Source: Arthrobacter sp. Y-9 (GTDB taxonomy: Bacteria; Actinomycetota; Actinomycetes; Actinomycetales; Micrococcaceae). Taken from it: DNA of 64,000 bases. Location of the stretch: NCBI RefSeq assembly GCF_029690065.1, contig NZ_CP121463.1, positions 3,100,001-3,164,000 of the forward strand, in the 5' to 3' direction. This document shows, piece by piece, positions 24,269-33,804 of this stretch. A model generated the notes under the pieces. That model was not told the DNA's origin and made no database searches. It saw only the letters and a list, made by a program, of their open reading frames with translations. Each line of letters starts with the position of its first letter. The first letter of the stretch is position 1. The position numbers and the translations under genes were made by a program.

Positions 24269-27200
24269 TTACACCAGCGTCAGACCCGCCTCCTTGAGCC
24301 CCAGGTACACGGCGTCCTGGGTCAGCGGGAGCGTGCTGAACCGGACTCCCGTCGCCTGCCGGATCGCGTTGGCCAGGGCCGGAGCCACCGGGTTGAACGG
24401 GCTCTCGCTCATGGACTTGGCGCCCAGCGGGCCCGTGGAATCCTCGGTCTCGGCGAAGTACACCTCGCTCCGTGGGGTGTCCGCGAAGGTCGGGATGTGG
24501 TACTGCCGCAGGATGTCGGTGTAGACGCGACCGGAGTCGTCGATCCGCACCGCCTCGTACAGCGCCGCACCCAGTGCCTGCGCGATCCCGCCCTCCACCT
24601 GACCCCGGCACTGGCGCGGATTGACGACCTTGCCGGCGTCGGCGGCCTGAACGCTCTGGAGGATGCGGATCTCGCCCGTCACGCGGCTGACCGCCACCCG
24701 GAAGCCGTGCACATTGAAGGCGACGGAACGTGGCGTGCCGCCCCATTCGCCGTCGGCCACCAGGGACAGCCCGCGCTCGACGGCGGCGGCGTGCAGCCGC
24801 TCGAGGCTCACCGTCCCGCCGGGGTGGGCGACGCCGTCGGGCCCCAGGACGCAGTCCTCCACCGGGACGCCCAGCAGGTCGGCGCCCAGCGTGCGGAGCC
24901 GCCCAGCGAGCTCCGTGGCCGCCGCGAGCGTCGCCTTGCCCGCCACCACGGTCCCCGTGGACCCGAAGGCCCCGGTGTCATGCCGGGTGTTCGCCGTGTC
25001 CGCCTGGCGGTAGTCGACCGCGTCGGTGCTGGTGCCGAGCGCTTCGGCCGCGAGCTGGGTGTGCACGGTGGTGGTGCCGTTGCCGAATTCGGCCGTCCCG
25101 AACTCCACGAAGTACCGGCCGCCGGCCCCGAGGGAGACCCGGCTGTGCGAGAAGTGCCCGCGCGGCGGGACCGTGTCGATCATGGACAGCGCGCTCCCCT
25201 CCCCCACGAGCCATTCTTCGCCGAGTTCCGCGCCGAACGACGCTTCCCGTTCGGCGCCGCGGCGCAGCGCGTCCTCGGCGAGCTGCACGCACTGGTCCAG
25301 ACCGTAGCTGCCGTAGAGCACGTCCTCCTCGGGTTCGCTGTGCGAGGAGAGCATGGGGTCGCCCTTCCGGACCATGTTCTTCCGGCGGAACTCCCAGGGG
25401 TCCATGCCGATCCCGTGCGCCAGCTCGTCCATGGCGGACTCGACCGCGAAGATCATCTGGCTGAGACCGTAGCCGCGGAAGGCGCCGGAGGGCAGGGTGT
25501 GGGTGTAGACGGCCTGCGCGTCGAGCCGCTTGTTGGCGCAGTTGTAGACCGCCACCGACTCGCCGCAGCCGTGGAACATGACGCCCGGGCCGTGGTTGCC
25601 GTACGCCCCGGTGTTCGTCAGGACCTTGAGCTGGAGCGCCGTCAGCGTGCCGTCCCGGCGGGCCGCGGCCTTGAGCCGGATGTGGAACGGGTGGCGTGTG
25701 GTGGTGGCCGTGAACTGCTCGGACCGCGTGAATTCGAGCTGCACGGGCACCCCGAGTTCCAGGGTGGCCAGTGCGGCGAGGTCCTCCGTGATGACCTCCT
25801 GCTTCCCGCCGAAACCGCCGCCGACACGGCCTGTCAGGACCCGGACGCTGTCCCGCGGCCGGTCGAAGATCCGGGCCAGGGTGCGCTGCGCCAGGAACGG
25901 CACCTGCGTGGAGGAGCGCACCGTGAGCACGCCGTCCTCCACCCAGGCGATGGAGCAGTGGGTCTCCAGCGCCACGTGCTGGACACGATGGGTGCGGTAC
26001 TCCTGCTCGTGGACGACGTCCGCCGTAGCGAACGCGGCGTCCACGTCCCCCAGCTCGGAGTGGAGCTCGGCCAGGACGTTGTCCTGCGGCCGGGAGATCC
26101 GGGCGACGGCGCCGTCCTTCTCCCCATGCACCGTCGGCGCCCCGGGGAGGATCGCCTCCTCCGGCGTGAACACGGCGGGCAGCACCTCGTACTCGACCTC
26201 GAGAGCCCGGACACCCGCTTCGGCGGCCTGGACGGAATCGGCGACGACGGCGGCCACGCGCTGCCCGACGAACCGCACCACGGTGTCCAGCATGCGCATG
26301 TCATCCGGGTCGTCCTCCACCAGTTCGTGCTGCGCGGTGGAGTAGAGGAGGTCCGGGACGTCCTCGTGCGTGAAGACCCGCACGACGCCGGGCACGGCCA
26401 GGGCGGCCGACGCGTCGATCGAGACGATCCGGGCATGGGCGTGCGGCGAGCGCAGGAGCTTCATGTGCAGCAGTCCCGGGAAGTCCGCGGGATCCGTGTC
26501 CAGGGTGTACTTGACCTGGCCTGTGACGACTCCCGGCCCGGCCGGGGCGGGGACGTTGTCCCCCATGCCGCCGCTGTGACCGCGGTTCTCGCCGTCGGCG
26601 TCGCCCCGGATCGCGTCCTCGATGGCCCGGTAGCCGGTGCAGCGGCAGAGGTTGCCCTTCAGATTCCGGGGCAGGTCCTGCTTCTGCTCCTCGGAGAAGG
26701 TGGCGCTGGTCATGATCATGCCCGCCGTGCAGAAGCCGCACTGGAAGCCCTGCGTCTCCAGGAACTGGCGCTGCATCGGGTGGAGGGCGCCGGCTTCACC
26801 CGGGGCGGCGTCGTGGTCGCCGTGACCATGCGAGCAGGTGGCGGCGAGGCCCTCGATGGTCGTCACCTCGTGGCCTCCGGCGAGCGCGGCCGGGTAGAGG
26901 CACGAATGCACGGGCTTGCCGTCGACGTGCACGGTGCAGGCGCCGCAGTCGCCGCCGTCGCAGCCCTTCTTCACGCCGGTGTTGCCCTGTTCGCGCAGGA
27001 AGGTCCGGAGGCACTGCCCCGCGCGCGGCTCGGCCGTGGCGGGGGCGCCGTTGATGACGACGGCGCCCGCCCCTTCCGCGACCCGCCCCTCCGCTGAAAC
27101 AGTGGGTTTCCGCTGAGACAGTGTGTTTAGATCACTGTCTGATGGGAAATCCACTGTTTCGGCGAGGGGCGCAGGGGGCCAGAAGTCACCGGACACGACG

Positions 27201-28063
27201 ACGCCGTTCCCACCGTCCCCGGTCGCTGCACCGCCCAGCTCGGCCAGGATCTCGCGGGCCAGCCGGTGGGTCATGTCCCGTCGCCATTCGGGGAGTCCGT
27301 GGATGTCGTCATGCCAGCGGCTCTCCGGGATTGCCGCCTTGAGGTCACGGGTGAGCGTGGCCGCGTCCGGGAACGCGGGGATCCCCCGTTCGTCCGAGTA
27401 CCGCAGCTGAACGGGCCGCTTCGTGGACGCCGTGATCGTCAGGACGAAGGTCCCATCCTCGTCCAGGCGCCCGATCAGCAGCACGCCGGACCGGCCGAGC
27501 TTGCTGAGCGAGAGGCGCCGGAACGCCACCCGGGCGCGCAGGGCCTTCGCGGGCAGGAAGACGCTCCGCAGCAGTTCCCCGGGGGCCAGGACGTTCCGCG
27601 CGTCGCCGGTCACGAAGTCGGCGACCGGCACCCGCCGCGACGTCCCGTCCGGGGAGAGGATCAGCGCGACGCCGTCGAGCCCCGCGGTCAGGGAGATCAT
27701 GGGACCGGCGGGCAGCGAGGTGCAGAGGTTGCCGCCCAGGGTGGACATGTTCCAGATCTTGAAGGACGCCACGAAGGAATCGCAGGCGGGACGGAACAGC
27801 GTGAGGCCCGGCCAGTCGGCACGGCCGGCCAGTTCGCCGGGCAGCGCGTACACGCGGGCCACCGTGCACGTGGCGGCGAGTTCGAGCCCGTCCTCGTGCA
27901 CGGTCACCGGCTCCCAGCCGGCGTCGTGCAGACTCAACAGCCTCTTCAGGGTGCTGCTCCCGTAGGAGTACAGGACCGTCCCGCCGGCCAGCCACGCATC
28001 CCCGTCACGCCACTGCGCCGGGTCGGCTGTGGGCACCACCTGCTCGATGGTGTTCATGTCCAT
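24269..28063 (-). CDS. Single-chain xanthine dehydrogenase with domain order FAD - 2Fe2S - Mo
   Basis: The 1264-residue protein starts at ATG 28063 with aaggagg 7 nt upstream. Residues 1-290 are the FAD domain (AWLAGGTVLYSYG; STLGGNLCTSLPAGPM). After a linker at about 300-330 come two 2Fe-2S motifs (KKGCDGGDCGACTVHVDG; QCGFCTAGM; CRCTGYRAIEDA). From about 510 on is the molybdopterin domain (VGGGFGGKQE, SGAFRGYGLSQM, GKVVNPRQCRGQVEGGIAQA, PLGAKSMSES with the expected Glu). It oxidises hypoxanthine and xanthine to urate. Animal enzymes run 2Fe2S-FAD-Mo and bacterial ones are usually separate chains. The linker DNA is a nested palindrome. Confidence 0.92.
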   Translation of the reverse strand: MDMNTIEQVVPTADPAQWRDGDAWLAGGTVLYSYGSSTLKRLLSLHDAGWEPVTVHEDGLELAATCTVARVYALPGELAGRADWPGLTLFRPACDSFVASFKIWNMSTLGGNLCTSLPAGPMISLTAGLDGVALILSPDGTSRRVPVADFVTGDARNVLAPGELLRSVFLPAKALRARVAFRRLSLSKLGRSGVLLIGRLDEDGTFVLTITASTKRPVQLRYSDERGIPAFPDAATLTRDLKAAIPESRWHDDIHGLPEWRRDMTHRLAREILAELGGAATGDGGNGVVVSGDFWPPAPLAETVDFPSDSDLNTLSQRKPTVSAEGRVAEGAGAVVINGAPATAEPRAGQCLRTFLREQGNTGVKKGCDGGDCGACTVHVDGKPVHSCLYPAALAGGHEVTTIEGLAATCSHGHGDHDAAPGEAGALHPMQRQFLETQGFQCGFCTAGMIMTSATFSEEQKQDLPRNLKGNLCRCTGYRAIEDAIRGDADGENRGHSGGMGDNVPAPAGPGVVTGQVKYTLDTDPADFPGLLHMKLLRSPHAHARIVSIDASAALAVPGVVRVFTHEDVPDLLYSTAQHELVEDDPDDMRMLDTVVRFVGQRVAAVVADSVQAAEAGVRALEVEYEVLPAVFTPEEAILPGAPTVHGEKDGAVARISRPQDNVLAELHSELGDVDAAFATADVVHEQEYRTHRVQHVALETHCSIAWVEDGVLTVRSSTQVPFLAQRTLARIFDRPRDSVRVLTGRVGGGFGGKQEVITEDLAALATLELGVPVQLEFTRSEQFTATTTRHPFHIRLKAAARRDGTLTALQLKVLTNTGAYGNHGPGVMFHGCGESVAVYNCANKRLDAQAVYTHTLPSGAFRGYGLSQMIFAVESAMDELAHGIGMDPWEFRRKNMVRKGDPMLSSHSEPEEDVLYGSYGLDQCVQLAEDALRRGAEREASFGAELGEEWLVGEGSALSMIDTVPPRGHFSHSRVSLGAGGRYFVEFGTAEFGNGTTTVHTQLAAEALGTSTDAVDYRQADTANTRHDTGAFGSTGTVVAGKATLAAATELAGRLRTLGADLLGVPVEDCVLGPDGVAHPGGTVSLERLHAAAVERGLSLVADGEWGGTPRSVAFNVHGFRVAVSRVTGEIRILQSVQAADAGKVVNPRQCRGQVEGGIAQALGAALYEAVRIDDSGRVYTDILRQYHIPTFADTPRSEVYFAETEDSTGPLGAKSMSESPFNPVAPALANAIRQATGVRFSTLPLTQDAVYLGLKEAGLTLV
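27096..27160. repeat. Nested 65-bp palindrome inside the xdh domain linker
   Basis: The outer arms GAAACAGTGGGTTTCC (27096-27111) and GGAAATCCACTGTTTC (27145-27160) pair with one mismatch. The inner arms 27115-27123 and 27133-27141 pair over 8 bp around tgtttagat. The tract is much richer in A+T than the flanking xdh DNA and is read in frame as the FAD/2Fe2S linker. It looks like an inserted element or a former intergenic terminator. Confidence 0.75.
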
Positions 28064-28192
28064 GTCGTCCTCCTTACTGCGATGCCCCGGCCTCGGGACG
28101 GTGCTTCGTCGCGCCGTCCCGCCGCCGGCGGCAGGGTCTTTCCGATGTGCCGGCCGTGAGGGCACGGCCTGGTGAGCTGGTCTGTGATGTGG

Positions 28193-29347
28193 TCAGTGAT
28201 GCAGGGGTCCGCTCCCCCGCGAGAGAGAACCTGCGGTCCCGGGCGCGCCGTGCAGGACTCCCACCAGCTCCGCGGCGATCGACACCGCGACCTCCGCCGG
28301 GGTGACGGCGCCGAGGTCCAGTCCGATGGGTGAATGCAGCCGGTCCAGGAGACCCGGTTCCAGCCCCTGCTCCACGAGGGACGCGCGGCGCTGCCGGTCG
28401 CTGCGCCGCGACCCGAGGGCCCCGACATAGGCCAGGTCGAGGCGCAGCGCGGTGAGCAGCAGGGGGACGTCGAACTTGGGATCGTGGGAGAGGACGAACA
28501 GCACACTGCGTTCGTCCAGCAGCCCCTCCCCGGCCTGGCGTTCCAGGTAACGGTGCGGCCAGGTGCGCTCCACGGCGTCGGCCGGGGCGAACCGCGTCTG
28601 AGCCGCGAACCCGGCCCGGGCGTCGCACAGGGTGACGTGGAAGCCCAGGAGTTTCAGAACGGGGAGAAGAGCCTCGGAGAAGTCGTTCGCCCCGACCACG
28701 ACGGCCCGCGGCGCGGGGAGCCGGCTTTCCACGAACAGCTCCAGCGGGCGCGTGCCGGCCTCACCGTCGTGGCAGCCTTCGGGCGGCGCCACCCGGACGA
28801 GCCCGGAGCGGCCCTGCCGGAGCAGCGGCTCCACCTGGGTGCGTGCCCGGGCCAGGAGTTCCTCCTGGATCGGCTCGGGTGCGCCCTCCAGACCGAGCAG
28901 GCCCACCCAGGCCTCCCGGGCGATGCCGGCCCCCGACGACGGCGCGGCCAGCGGCACTGCGGGCGCGCCGTCGTCGTCGAGGCGGCGCAGCAGGGCCACC
29001 GGCGCGGAGGCGAGAGCCATCCGCTCGGGCTCGCTGAGCCGGCTCAGATGGATCTCCAGTTCGCCACCGCAGGTGAGCCCCACCGCGAACGCGTCCTCGG
29101 CGCTGTAGCCGAAGCGTTCACGACGGGTCCCGCCGCCGGACAGGACCTCCTGCGCCGCGGCGACCACGGCGCCCTCGACGCAGCCTCCGGAGAGACTGCC
29201 GAGGATGCCCCCTCCCGCGGCGACGAGCATGGACGTCCCCGCAGGGCGCGGTGTGGAACCGCTCGTGGCCACGATGGTGGCCACCACCAGGTCCTCGCCG
29301 TCGCGGGCGGGGGCCCAGCCGTCGAAATGCCGTCCGAGTTCCAGCAC
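28193..29347 (-). CDS. XdhC/CoxI-family molybdoenzyme accessory protein
   Basis: The 384-residue protein starts at GTG 29347 behind aaaggagg (an upstream in-frame start lies before the ribosome site). N-terminal CoxI-type motif: IVATSGSTPRPAGTSMLVAA and GGGILGSLSGGCVEGAVV. The C-terminal Rossmann domain has AVVVGANDFSEALLPVL, SVLFVLSHDPKFDVPLLLTA and YVGALGSRRSDRQRRASL. XdhC binds the molybdenum cofactor and helps install the sulfido ligand in xanthine dehydrogenase. It lies just upstream of xdh on the same strand. Confidence 0.9.
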   Translation of the reverse strand: MLELGRHFDGWAPARDGEDLVVATIVATSGSTPRPAGTSMLVAAGGGILGSLSGGCVEGAVVAAAQEVLSGGGTRRERFGYSAEDAFAVGLTCGGELEIHLSRLSEPERMALASAPVALLRRLDDDGAPAVPLAAPSSGAGIAREAWVGLLGLEGAPEPIQEELLARARTQVEPLLRQGRSGLVRVAPPEGCHDGEAGTRPLELFVESRLPAPRAVVVGANDFSEALLPVLKLLGFHVTLCDARAGFAAQTRFAPADAVERTWPHRYLERQAGEGLLDERSVLFVLSHDPKFDVPLLLTALRLDLAYVGALGSRRSDRQRRASLVEQGLEPGLLDRLHSPIGLDLGAVTPAEVAVSIAAELVGVLHGAPGTAGSLSRGSGPLHH

Positions 29348-29447
29348 CGCGCTCCTCCTTTCCTCGAGATTCCTTCTCACGTGCGGGGCGTCCGACGCCG
29401 GTGCGCCGGATGTTCCTGTCAGGATGCCCCCTGCGGGGCGGATCCCG

Positions 29448-30995
29448 TCAGACGCCCATCAGCGTGTTGATCGGGCCGCGGGCGAAGTAGACCAGGAATC
29501 CCGCGGTCACCACCCACATGAGCCAGTGGACCTTGCGCGCCTTCCCGGAGGCTGTGGCGACCACGGTCCAGGAGATGAAGCCCGCGCCGATGCCGTTCGC
29601 GATCGAGTAGGTGAGCGGCATGGTCACGATGGTCAGGAACGCGGGCAGGGCCACGGAGAACTTGTCCATCCGGATCTCGCGGATCTGGGACATCATGAGC
29701 GCGCCCACCACCACGAGTGCCCCGGCCGCCACTTCGAGCGGGACCACGGACGTCAGCGGGGTCAGGAACATCGAGCCGATGAACAGCAAGCCCGTGACGA
29801 TCGACGCGAGGCCGGTGCGGGCGCCTTCGCCGATGCCGGCGGCCGAGTCGATGTAGACGGTGTTCGAGGAGCCACTGTTGAGGCCACCCGCCACCGCGCC
29901 GAAGCCTTCCACGATGAAGGCGCTCTTCAGCCGCGGGAACGTGCCGTCCTTGTAGGACAGCCCCGCGCTCTTCGCCAGGCCGGTCATGGCCCCCATGGCG
30001 TCGAAGAAGTTGGTGAAGACCAGGGTGAAGATGAGCATGGTCGCGGCCAGGCCCCCGATGCGGCCGAACGCTCCGAAGAAGTCGACCTGACCGACCAGGG
30101 AGAGGTCCGGCACGGAGACCAGCTGTCCCGAGATGACCGGGGTGTTCAAGTGCCAGCCACCGGGGTTGTCGGGACCGGCGGCGCCGATGTGGAAGACCTG
30201 CTCCGCCACGACCGCCAGGATGGTCGCCACGACGATCCCGATCAGGAGACCGCCCTGCACCTTGCGCGCCACGAGGACGCTCATGAGGAGCAGCCCGATG
30301 ATGAACACGAGCGTGGGGATGGTGGCGATGGACCCATCGGTGCCGAGCTGGACCGGCGGTCCGCCCGGAGTGCGGGTCACGAAGCCGGAGTCCACGAAGC
30401 CGATGAAGGCGATGAACAGACCGATGCCGACCGTGATGGCCGCCTTCAGTTCCTTGGGCACGGCCTTGAAGATGGCCGTCCGGGCGCCGGTGATGCCGAA
30501 GAGGACGATCAGGATGCCGTTGATGACCACGAGACCCATGGCTTCGGGCCAGGTGACCTCGTGGATGACCGAGACGGCGAGGAACGAGTTGATGCCGAGA
30601 CCCGCGGCGAGGCCGAACGGCAGCCGGGCCACGAGACCGAAGATGATGGTCATGACGCCGGCGGTCAGGCCGGTGACGGCCCCGACCTGGAGGGCGGGAA
30701 GCCACCCGCCGGCGACGTCCCGCGGGGCGCGGTCCGCCGAGAAGCCGCCCAGGATGAGCGGGTTGAGCACCACGATGTAGGCCATGGTGAAGAAGGTGAC
30801 CACGCCGCCGCGGATCTCACGGGCCACCGTGGAGCCGCGCCGGGTGATTTCGAAGAAGCGGTCCAGGGGGCTCGTGCCGCCCGGGGCTCCGCCGGTCTGG
30901 GCGGGCCCGCCGAAGGGTCCGGCTTTCCTGCCCCGTGCGCTGGTGTTCCCTGAATTCCCGCCTTGAGTACCGGACTGGGTTGAGGTGATGGACAT
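29448..30995 (-). CDS. AzgA/NCS2-type purine (adenine/guanine/hypoxanthine) permease
   Basis: The 515-residue membrane protein starts at ATG 30995 with ggaggcgtcc upstream. AzgA marks: REIRGGVVTFFTMAYIVVLN, LILGGFSADRAP, RLPFGLAAGLGINSFLAV, FTLVFTNFFDAMGAMTGLAK, GGLNSGSSNTVYIDSAAGIG, EGARTGLASIVTGLLF. It takes up purine bases by proton symport. It sits between guanine deaminase (14 nt upstream) and xdhC on the same strand, which fits one purine operon. Confidence 0.92.
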   Translation of the reverse strand: MSITSTQSGTQGGNSGNTSARGRKAGPFGGPAQTGGAPGGTSPLDRFFEITRRGSTVAREIRGGVVTFFTMAYIVVLNPLILGGFSADRAPRDVAGGWLPALQVGAVTGLTAGVMTIIFGLVARLPFGLAAGLGINSFLAVSVIHEVTWPEAMGLVVINGILIVLFGITGARTAIFKAVPKELKAAITVGIGLFIAFIGFVDSGFVTRTPGGPPVQLGTDGSIATIPTLVFIIGLLLMSVLVARKVQGGLLIGIVVATILAVVAEQVFHIGAAGPDNPGGWHLNTPVISGQLVSVPDLSLVGQVDFFGAFGRIGGLAATMLIFTLVFTNFFDAMGAMTGLAKSAGLSYKDGTFPRLKSAFIVEGFGAVAGGLNSGSSNTVYIDSAAGIGEGARTGLASIVTGLLFIGSMFLTPLTSVVPLEVAAGALVVVGALMMSQIREIRMDKFSVALPAFLTIVTMPLTYSIANGIGAGFISWTVVATASGKARKVHWLMWVVTAGFLVYFARGPINTLMGV

Positions 30996-31009
30996 CGGGG
31001 ACGCCTCCC

Positions 31010-31495
31010 TCAGTAATCGATCCGGGAGTCGAGCGTGTTCCAGGTGGTGAAGGGGTCCATGCGCTGGGGGCCTTCGGGGTCCAGCTCGGCCCGGACCACG
31101 GGCATGATGCCCCGGGTCTCCGGCTTGTCGAAGTAGTCGTAGAAGACGGCGTCGTCGAAGCCCGCGGAGGCCGCGTCATGGCGGTCCGCCGCGAAGACCA
31201 CGCGGGAGACGCGGGCCCAGAGGGCGGAGGCGAGGCACATGGGGCACGGCTCGCAGCTCGTGTAGAGGGTGGCGCCGCTGAGGTCGAAGGTGCCGAGCGC
31301 CGCACAGGCGGTGCGGATGGCGGTGACCTCGGCGTGGGCCGTGGGATCGTTGGTGGCGGTGACGCGGTTGACGCCGTCGAAGCGGTGACCGTCGGAGGTG
31401 ACGATCAGGGCGCCGAACGGGCCTCCGTTGTTGAGGACGTTGTCTGTGGCCAGCTGGACTGCGGCGGCCAATTCCTTGGTGGCGGTGGTGCTCAT
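31010..31495 (-). CDS. Guanine deaminase (cytidine-deaminase-like fold)
   Basis: The 161-residue zinc deaminase has FGALIVTSDGHRFDGVNRV, the zinc motif HAEVTAIRTAC and CEPCPMCLASALWA, then FAADRHDAASAGFDDAVFY. This small form matches Bacillus-type GuaD, converting guanine to xanthine. ATG 31495 starts MSTTATKELAAAVQ. It is the first gene of the guaD-azgA-xdhC-xdh series, with a TTCC-N7-GGAA operator 210 bp upstream in the shared intergenic region. Confidence 0.9.
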   Translation of the reverse strand: MSTTATKELAAAVQLATDNVLNNGGPFGALIVTSDGHRFDGVNRVTATNDPTAHAEVTAIRTACAALGTFDLSGATLYTSCEPCPMCLASALWARVSRVVFAADRHDAASAGFDDAVFYDYFDKPETRGIMPVVRAELDPEGPQRMDPFTTWNTLDSRIDY

Positions 31496-31704
31496 CTCAG
31501 AGACTCCCTTGCGAAGGCTGGATCCGGCCACGCGAAAGCCACTGAGAGCTGCGCGGGCTTCGTCGACCAGGATCCAACGTTGTGCTGTGAAGGATATGTT
31601 GTAACGCCTGGTAGATAGCGTCCCGTGTTCGGGGTGCCCGCCTTTGGCAGGAACGAATCTAGCAGAGGACCTGTGAGCTGCGCCACACTTTTTTGAAATT
31701 TGAT

Positions 31705-31719
31705 TTCCGCCTTGCGGAA
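31705..31719. promoter_or_regulatory. Purine-regulon-type operator (fully symmetric copy)
   Basis: TTCCGCCTTGCGGAA, the most symmetric copy in the window, lies in the 391-bp gap (31496-31886) between divergent guanine deaminase and 8-oxoguanine deaminase genes, so one site could control both. Nothing else clear is seen in this gap. Confidence 0.65.
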
Positions 31720-31886
31720 CACCGTGGCTGAGCTGGGAAGACGCCGCCGGTTTGGCGGTCCCGCGCTCTCAGCGAGACGGTCATGATTGACCGCGAACCG
31801 GCCCGGCCCTACTCTGAGGACACCTGGATCAGCAGACAGGCCATAACTGAGCTGGCACACATTCCCCGCACGGAAGGACGCCAGCC

Positions 31887-33236
31887 ATGAGCCGGATCTG
31901 GATCAAGAACCCCCTCGCCGCCTTCACCGCCACGGAGCAGGATGCCGGCGGCGGCATCGTCATCGAGGACGGCGTGATCGCCGAGATCCTCGCTTCGGGC
32001 CAGAGCCCCGCGACGCCGGTCGATGAGACGTTCGACGCCTCGGCCCACGTCGTCACGCCGGGCCTGATCAACACGCACCACCACTTCTACCAGACGCTCA
32101 CGCGCGCCTGGGGGCCGGCCGCGAACGCCAAACTGTTCCCCTGGCTGAAGAACCTCTATCCGGTCTGGGCGCGGCTCACCCCGGAAAGTCTGGAGCTCGC
32201 CGTCACCGCCGCTCTGGCGGAGCTGCTCCTCTCCGGCTGCACGACGGCGGCGGACCACCACTACGTCTTCCCCGCCGGCCTCGACGACGCCATCGACATC
32301 GAAGCCGGCGCAGTCCGCGGCCTCGGCATGCGCGCCACCCTCACCCGCGGCTCCATGACGCTCGGCGAGAAGGACGGCGGGCTCCCGCCGCAGAGCGTGG
32401 TCCAGGACGGCGACGCGATCCTGGCGGACGCCGAGCGGCTGATCGACACCTATCACTCCACCGCCCGCGACGCCGACCTCCACATCGCGCTCGCCCCCTG
32501 CTCGCCGTTCTCGGTCACGCGGGAGATCATGACGGAGAGCGCCGACCTCGCCGCACGCCGCGGAGTCCGGCTGCACACCCACCTCGCCGAGACCCTCGAC
32601 GAGGAGGACTTCTGCCGGGAGATGTTCGGTCTGCGCACCGTGGACTACCTCGAAAGCGTCGGCTGGCTGGGGCCGCAGAGCTGGCTCGGCCACGGCATCC
32701 ACTTCGACGACGCCGAGGTGGCCCGGCTGGGAGCCGCGGGCACCGGCGTCGCGCACTGCCCGACGTCGAACATGCGCCTCGCCTCCGGCATCGCCCGCGT
32801 GGTCGAGCTGGAGGACGCCGGAGCCCCCGTGGGCCTCGGCGTGGACGGTTCGGCGAGCAACGACGCGTCGAACATGATCCAGGAGGCCCGGCAGGCCCTC
32901 TATCTGCAGCGGCTGCGCTACGGCGCGGACATCCCGGTGGAGCGCGCACTCGGCTGGGCGACGCTTGGATCGGCGCGGGTGCTCGGACGGGAGGCCGATC
33001 TGGGTTCCCTCGAGGTGGGCAAGCAGGCCGACCTCGTGTTCTTCCGCCTCGACGGACTCCGTTTCTCCGGCAGCCACGATCCGCTCGCGGCCCTGCTGCT
33101 CTGCGGCGCGGACCGGGCCGACCGCGTCATGGTCGGCGGACAGTGGCGCGTGGTGGACGGCGAGATCCCGGGCCTGGATCTGGAGGACCTCATCCGTCGG
33201 CACAGCGCGGCCGCGCGACGGATCATCTCCGCCTGA
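31887..33236 (+). CDS. 8-oxoguanine deaminase / amidohydrolase
   Basis: The 449-residue amidohydrolase of the TrzN/AtzA-SsnA group opens IWIKNPLAAFTATEQDAGGG. Metal ligands occur in NTHHHFYQTLTRAWGP (about 62-77), HTHLAETLDEEDF, HGIHFDDAEVARLG and GVDGSASNDASNM. The annotation as 8-oxoguanine deaminase fits overall similarity and purine context. Guanine or another aminopurine remains possible. It is divergent from guanine deaminase with a shared operator. Confidence 0.85.
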   Translation: MSRIWIKNPLAAFTATEQDAGGGIVIEDGVIAEILASGQSPATPVDETFDASAHVVTPGLINTHHHFYQTLTRAWGPAANAKLFPWLKNLYPVWARLTPESLELAVTAALAELLLSGCTTAADHHYVFPAGLDDAIDIEAGAVRGLGMRATLTRGSMTLGEKDGGLPPQSVVQDGDAILADAERLIDTYHSTARDADLHIALAPCSPFSVTREIMTESADLAARRGVRLHTHLAETLDEEDFCREMFGLRTVDYLESVGWLGPQSWLGHGIHFDDAEVARLGAAGTGVAHCPTSNMRLASGIARVVELEDAGAPVGLGVDGSASNDASNMIQEARQALYLQRLRYGADIPVERALGWATLGSARVLGREADLGSLEVGKQADLVFFRLDGLRFSGSHDPLAALLLCGADRADRVMVGGQWRVVDGEIPGLDLEDLIRRHSAAARRIISA

Positions 33237-33253
33237 CGGCGACAACAGAAGAA

Positions 33254-33277
33254 CCCCCGGGCGTCATCGACCGGGGG
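33254..33277. terminator. Short hairpin between convergent genes
   Basis: CCCCCGG (33254-33260) and CCGGGGG (33271-33277) with a 10-nt loop, 18 nt after the 8-oxoguanine deaminase stop. Confidence 0.55.
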
Positions 33278-33391
33278 CTCTCTGGGTTCGGGGGCGGAGT
33301 TCAGACTCTTCATTCAGCGCGACGGCGGCCGGGCCACCGTCGCGCTCACTGGAGTCGCGCTCATAAGAGCTGAGCGTCAGGAACCGGCGCC

Positions 33392-33601
33392 TCAGGAACC
33401 GGAGGCGGGCTTGCGGAAGAAGGGCAGACCCCTGACCCAGCGGTTGGCGGCGCGGCCCTTGGCAGCCTCCGCTTCGCGGGCCCGGCGATAGGCCGGCAGG
33501 CAGAAGTCGGGATCGGTGCCGCCGAGCGGCAGGTAGAACTCCTGAGTGCGGGCCTGCGCCGCGAGTTCGTGAATCCGGGTGGTGCTGCTGCGATCCTGCA
33601 T
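33392..33601 (-). CDS. Small protein of unknown function (69 residues) in the purine block
   Basis: The ATG at 33601 has aaggag 6 nt upstream. The protein is MQDRSSTTRIHELAAQART, then FYLPLGGTDPDFCLPAYRRA, EAAKGRAANRWVRG and a basic end. It has no membrane segment or signal. A purine-type operator lies 69 bp before the start, divergent from uricase, so it is probably expressed with purine catabolism. I do not recognise the family. Confidence 0.65.
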   Translation of the reverse strand: MQDRSSTTRIHELAAQARTQEFYLPLGGTDPDFCLPAYRRAREAEAAKGRAANRWVRGLPFFRKPASGS

Positions 33602-33669
33602 GATCTACTCCTTACCTTTCGCCCAGGGTCCGCACCGAGCGGACGATCCGTAGCTGATGTTCCGCTTAC

Positions 33670-33684
33670 TTCCGTATTGCGGAA
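33670..33684. promoter_or_regulatory. Purine-regulon-type operator before the 69-residue gene and uricase
   Basis: TTCCGTATTGCGGAA. It lies in the 411-bp gap 33602-34012, which also holds a uricase promoter candidate, a GTGA-N6-TCAC palindrome and an intrinsic terminator. Confidence 0.65.
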
Positions 33685-33804
33685 GAACTTTTCTGTTCTG
33701 CGAAAAGTCTACGGAGCAGTCCTGGGGGCGTCAAGACCCCCCTCGGGGACGTCATCGACCGCCACTGTCACAATCGCCACTTTTGAATCAGTCGGAAAAT
33801 GTGA

